A stretch of 64,000 bases of DNA from CALLPQ01 sp964479275. GTDB taxonomy: Bacteria; Pseudomonadota; Alphaproteobacteria; Caulobacterales; Parvularculaceae. The first letter of the stretch is position 1. The number at the start of each line of letters is the position of its first letter. The DNA is taken from the NCBI GenBank assembly GCA_964479275.1, contig CAYZLR010000005.1, forward strand, positions 1-64,000, given 5' to 3'. This document shows, piece after piece, positions 61,213 through 64,000 of this stretch. The translations under genes were made by a program, and so were the position numbers. The notes below the pieces were generated by a model, which saw only the letters and a program-made list of their open reading frames with translations, was not told the origin of the DNA and made no database searches.

Positions 61213-62070
61213 CTACCCCCAAATTTCCACCCGCAAACCCTTCTTGTCTTTTGTCTCACAATAACAATGAATCGCTTTGTTGCTTAACTTTGCATAGGCC
61301 GTGCAGGCCAGCGCCGCACTATCGAGCAAATCATCATGAGAGATCACCGGTTTTGATGCTGTTTCATTGAGCATCCAATTCAATTCTTTGGCCCGATCAA
61401 AAAGATGATCGATATTTATCAATCCTACTCTTCTTAAAATCTCTCTTCGCTCCATTTTACCGTTTAGTTTTTTCTTATTGTTCTGGCATGGAATATTTTG
61501 GTTTAACCTTGCAAAGGCAAGTTCTGGATGGGCTTCAAAAACTTTCGTTTGCAATTCAGGTGTCATCACAGCATCGACGTCTCGAATTTTTGGAAGGATA
61601 TGCCACGCCTGCTTAGAGAGACCACCGCCCTTATCAGCCCCCTGATTTTTTCCCCATTGATTGGCTTCTTCATAGGTCTTCATGGATAGCATTGGACGGC
61701 GCGGCGCTGGGAATACACTTGAGGCGCGCGGGCCTAATTTCTTTCTGACCAACCCGTCACAGGGGCGGCGTCCCTCATCCATCAAACCAATAGGAATATC
61801 GATCATAATCACATCAGCCTTATCGAAATGAAAACCTATGAGTTCCCTGAAGTTGTTATGAAAAATGCTCTCAGCTTCACAGGGCTGTTGAAGAAGCTCT
61901 ATTTGGCTTTTTAAATTGGTATTGGTGCTTTGTTTTTTTGGGACAGGTAGTGCCGTCGCGATCCAACCGGAAGGGCACGCATCTACGCCCAAGACATAAG
62001 ACTTCCCCCATGAGGGGAAAGGCTTATGTTGCCTACATCTGGATGGGTTTTCAGGGCATTTTTCGGACAT
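61213..62070 (-). CDS. DUF429 family predicted nuclease-fold protein
   Basis: 285 residues. DUF429 signatures: Gly-Val-Asp-Ala-Cys-Pro-Ser-Gly-Trp near residue 29, Met-Ile-Asp-Ile-Pro-Ile-Gly-Leu near 94, Arg-Lys-Lys-Leu-Gly-Pro-Arg-Ala-Ser-Ser-Val-Phe, Ala-His-Pro-Glu-Leu-Ala-Phe and Asp-Asp-Leu-Leu-Asp-Ser-Ala. The family has an RNase H-like fold with likely metal-binding Asp residues. The role is unknown. The first 25 residues lie across a stable hairpin (61994-62029) in the DNA. Confidence 0.88.
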   Translation of the reverse strand: MSEKCPENPSRCRQHKPFPSWGKSYVLGVDACPSGWIATALPVPKKQSTNTNLKSQIELLQQPCEAESIFHNNFRELIGFHFDKADVIMIDIPIGLMDEGRRPCDGLVRKKLGPRASSVFPAPRRPMLSMKTYEEANQWGKNQGADKGGGLSKQAWHILPKIRDVDAVMTPELQTKVFEAHPELAFARLNQNIPCQNNKKKLNGKMERREILRRVGLINIDHLFDRAKELNWMLNETASKPVISHDDLLDSAALACTAYAKLSNKAIHCYCETKDKKGLRVEIWG

Positions 62071-62213
62071 TTTTTGATATAAAAATCTGGCATAGGGGTT
62101 GCAAGATTACCCTGCGTAACCGTTAATTGATAAATCTAGCACAGGAATTTGCGAACGACTGTGTGCACGATCAAAGGCTCCATTGGAACCTGTTCTCGAA
62201 TTAGGAATTTATA

Positions 62214-62717
62214 ATGAATCTACATGAAACTGGTAACAATGAGAATGGTGTAGACAGTTTTATACAATCGGCCTTGTTTTCGCGTACTTTTCGCGAAGGC
62301 ATGGCATTGGTTGAGGAAACCGCAAATTATTTAGACGGCGAAGGTCGTGAAATTTCAAAGACCATGGGGCGTACGGAAGCGTTATCTTACGCCGGTTCCT
62401 CCATGCGCTTAACGACCCAATTAATGCAAATTGCATCCTGGTTATTAGTAATGCGAGCTTTGCGTGAAGGTGATATGACGATCGAGGAAGCCTCGGATAG
62501 TAAATATCGCATCCGTGAGACGGATGAAAACCGCCCCAAACGCACACCAGCAGAAACAGTCCCTGATGATCTCGCAACGCTTATCACGCATAGCGATCAA
62601 TTATATGATCGCATTGCAAGATTGGACCACGGTCTATTTATTGGGCATGATCAAAAAACTGTTTCAGGCGCTGTGGTTCAACAACAAGCTCTACTGGCTG
62701 CATTCAACGGGCAGTAA
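62214..62717 (+). CDS. rcdA: RcdA, adaptor for CtrA proteolysis (DUF1465)
   Basis: 167 residues of DUF1465. The protein is helical with Tyr-Leu-Asp-Gly-Glu-Gly-Arg, Leu-Ser-Tyr-Ala-Gly-Ser-Ser-Met-Arg-Leu-Thr-Thr-Gln-Leu-Met-Gln-Ile-Ala-Ser-Trp-Leu-Leu and the C-terminal Leu-Tyr-Asp-Arg-Ile-Ala-Arg-Leu-Asp segment characteristic of RcdA. In Caulobacter it joins CpdR and PopA to bring CtrA to ClpXP. A long bidirectional terminator separates it from rpmE. Confidence 0.93.
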   Translation: MNLHETGNNENGVDSFIQSALFSRTFREGMALVEETANYLDGEGREISKTMGRTEALSYAGSSMRLTTQLMQIASWLLVMRALREGDMTIEEASDSKYRIRETDENRPKRTPAETVPDDLATLITHSDQLYDRIARLDHGLFIGHDQKTVSGAVVQQQALLAAFNGQ

Positions 62718-62730
62718 GGCATCATAACTT

Positions 62731-62783
62731 AGCAATAACAACAAAAGCCCCGGCAATAAAGCGGGGCTTTTGTTGTTATTGCT
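62731..62783. terminator. bidirectional terminator between rcdA and rpmE
   Basis: A perfect 22-bp stem: 62731-62752 pairs with 62762-62783 around a 9-nt loop. Its GC-rich top (AAAGCCCCG with CGGGGCTTT) and A/T-rich arms give U-runs in both directions. It lies 14 bp after rcdA and 49 bp after the leftward rpmE. Confidence 0.92.
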
Positions 62784-62831
62784 GCTCTAAAACCAAGACG
62801 TCGTCTAATTGAGACAATATCCAAGATTGAT

Positions 62832-63053
62832 CTATTTGAGACCAAAGGCACCAAATTTTTTGTTAAACTTAGAAACGGCACCACGATCGGACAAGGTTTG
62901 CGGTCCACCTGTCCACGCAGGGTGAGAGCTGGGGTCAATATCAAGATTTAAAACCGTGCCTTCTTCACCATAGGTCGAGCGCGTTTCAAAGCTCTCTCCA
63001 TTGGTCAGGACAACTTTAATGGTGTGATAATTCGGGTGAATATCTTTTTTCAT
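62832..63053 (-). CDS. rpmE: 50S ribosomal protein L31
   Basis: 73 residues from the ATG at 63053 (Met-Lys-Lys-Asp-Ile-His-Pro-Asn-Tyr-His), with AAAGAG upstream. Longer in-frame starts are not conserved-looking. The Ser-His-Pro-Ala-Trp-Thr-Gly-Gly segment and Phe-Asn-Lys-Lys-Phe-Gly end are typical of L31. There is no cysteine, so this is the zinc-independent (C-minus) form, usual in alphaproteobacteria. Confidence 0.97.
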   Translation of the reverse strand: MKKDIHPNYHTIKVVLTNGESFETRSTYGEEGTVLNLDIDPSSHPAWTGGPQTLSDRGAVSKFNKKFGAFGLK

Positions 63054-63388
63054 GACATTGCTCTTTAGGCTAGCTTTTAAATAAATTGAATTTCTCGTAA
63101 CGGAATTGAGCACGGGAGATACGATGAGTAAACACAAAAGGCAAGCATAATCCTTTATCCACTCACGATAAACCGCTAAAAAAACGACTGTTTTTCTCTA
63201 TCAAAAGTTTTGTGGGACCTCAATTGGCGAGGCCGGAGATTTGCAGGGCTAGAGGCAATATTGTCTCTGGAAAAAAGCCCCAAATCAATGTAACCGACAC
63301 TTAAGGCTAAGAATAGCTAAAGATGAAAATTGCCATATCGCAAAAGATTGATGAGCATTTTTATAACTCGTGATTAAGGATCACCATC
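63054..63388. other. divergent intergenic region between rpmE and the MscS-type gene
   Basis: 335 bp. A near-perfect dyad is at 63251-63268. An 8-codon frame at 63124-63150 with GGGAG upstream is too short to judge. No clear promoter hexamers seen. Confidence 0.4.
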
Positions 63389-64000
63389 ATGGATCAGGTC
63401 ATTGCCTACGTAAAAAAAGGGCAGGAAACTGCGCTGGAGTGGATCACCAGCCCGTCAGCAATAGCGCAATTTGGTATTTTAATCGGGGCATTCATCGTCG
63501 CGTGGATTGTTACAAAATGGCTGTCTCCGCGTTTGATGAAGTTACTTGGGCCCGACCCTGAAGATCAAGGCCTGTGGGCAAAATTGCGCCGTTTCGGCTT
63601 GTTGTTTATCCCTTTACTCCTGCCATTGCTGGCTTACTGCTTTACTGCGGCTGGTGTTCAAGTGACAAAATCCGTATTTGGAACCGGTGCTGTGATCGCA
63701 TTTGGCAACCGTATCTTCATTTTCATCGCTGCGCGCTTGCTTGTCGATAAAGTGATTTATTCCCCTTATTTAAAAATGATCGGCAAATATTTCTTGATTC
63801 CAGCTGCTGGGCTTTATGCATTGGGTGTGCTGCCGTCCATTATGGCAATACTCTCCTCAAAAGTCTTTGGTGTGGGGGCTATAAAATTTACTGCCGATAA
63901 GATTATCACAGCCATTGTGGCGGCCAGCTTTCTATTTTGGCTTGGGCGTTGGTCAAATGATCAAGGAACACAATATATCAGAGCCCGCGAGGAAATGCGC
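63389..64000 (+). CDS. MscS-type mechanosensitive channel, N-terminal part (cut by window end)
   Basis: 204 codons are open to the window end. A cytoplasmic or periplasmic start is followed by several membrane helices (about 28-46, 70-92, 108-122, 140-162, 182-196), ending in an Arg/Glu-rich turn (Tyr-Ile-Arg-Ala-Arg-Glu-Glu-Met-Arg). This fits the N-terminal helices of larger MscS family channels; the conserved pore helix and beta domain lie beyond the window, so the assignment is provisional. Confidence 0.72.
   Translation, partial: MDQVIAYVKKGQETALEWITSPSAIAQFGILIGAFIVAWIVTKWLSPRLMKLLGPDPEDQGLWAKLRRFGLLFIPLLLPLLAYCFTAAGVQVTKSVFGTGAVIAFGNRIFIFIAARLLVDKVIYSPYLKMIGKYFLIPAAGLYALGVLPSIMAILSSKVFGVGAIKFTADKIITAIVAASFLFWLGRWSNDQGTQYIRAREEMR

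Noticed and set aside
63124..63150. 8-codon frame with GGGAG upstream, before the MscS-type gene
   Set aside because: Too short to separate from chance; no regulatory logic visible.
1..64000. CRISPR arrays, prophage, transposases, toxin-antitoxin or classic defence islands
   Set aside because: No regularly spaced repeats, no transposase or integrase, and no recognisable defence gene were seen. The RatA-like protein is a Coq10-type protein without a partner.

Overview
The window reads as a chromosomal segment of an alphaproteobacterium of the Caulobacterales/Maricaulales type (Caulobacter, Hyphomonas or Hirschia-like), with GC content by eye in the low to mid 40s percent. The evidence is the combination of CtrA-network genes (divK, pleD, rcdA, sciP), a Caulobacter-style fliF-fliG-fliH-fliN-flbD operon with sciP beside it, a DinB with the alphaproteobacterial N-terminal zinc knuckle, DUF1192 and YbjN-proC. 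No phage, IS transposase, integrase, CRISPR array or rRNA was seen. Coding density is high and most operons are tight.

Layout. 1-54 is the 3' part of a tRNA-Gln, followed by about 960 bp without a convincing gene. 1018-7035 is an energy-transduction operon: DUF3450 protein, TtpC-like long ExbB, short ExbB, two ExbD paralogues, TonB and a TPR protein, closed by a clear terminator. 7145-14744 holds housekeeping genes (CinA-like protein, uvrC, queG, a GST, cysQ) and an unrecognised polytopic membrane protein. 15048-20197 holds an exopolysaccharide priming transferase and UDP-glucose dehydrogenase, then a GST, a RatA/Coq10 protein and a hydroxyisobutyrate-type dehydrogenase. 20198-21455 is a repeat-bearing patch around a peroxiredoxin.

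21456-26158 is an envelope module: a Tat-exported Kelch propeller and a lipoprotein Cu,Zn-SOD on one strand, and a beta-helix lipoprotein with a diheme c-type cytochrome lipoprotein on the other. 26207-29508 is a two-gene operon of a fused E1 alpha/beta 2-oxoacid dehydrogenase and a FabD-like acyltransferase that appears to lack the malonyl-binding arginine. A DUF2793 fibre-like protein, a sodium:solute symporter and a MacAB-type exporter with an odd adaptor insertion follow.

36069-49121 is the flagellar cluster on the minus strand: fliK-flgD-flgE, sciP, then fliF-fliG-fliH-fliN-flbD, an unknown 145-residue gene, flhA and flhF. A good sigma-54 promoter precedes fliK, and FlbD-site-like elements lie upstream of fliK and fliF. 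The rest carries rhlE, ybjN-like, proC, an EnvZ/OmpR-type pair, pgsA, prs, dinB, divK-pleD, a quinone oxidoreductase, DUF1192, DUF429, rcdA, rpmE and the start of an MscS-type channel cut by the window end.

The strongest leads for new biology are the E1-acyltransferase operon, the beta-helix/cytochrome/Kelch/SOD cluster, the unknown gene coupled to flhA, and the Spy/CpxP-like insertion in the MacA-type adaptor. All family calls are from reading the sequence and remembered family features; no database search was run.
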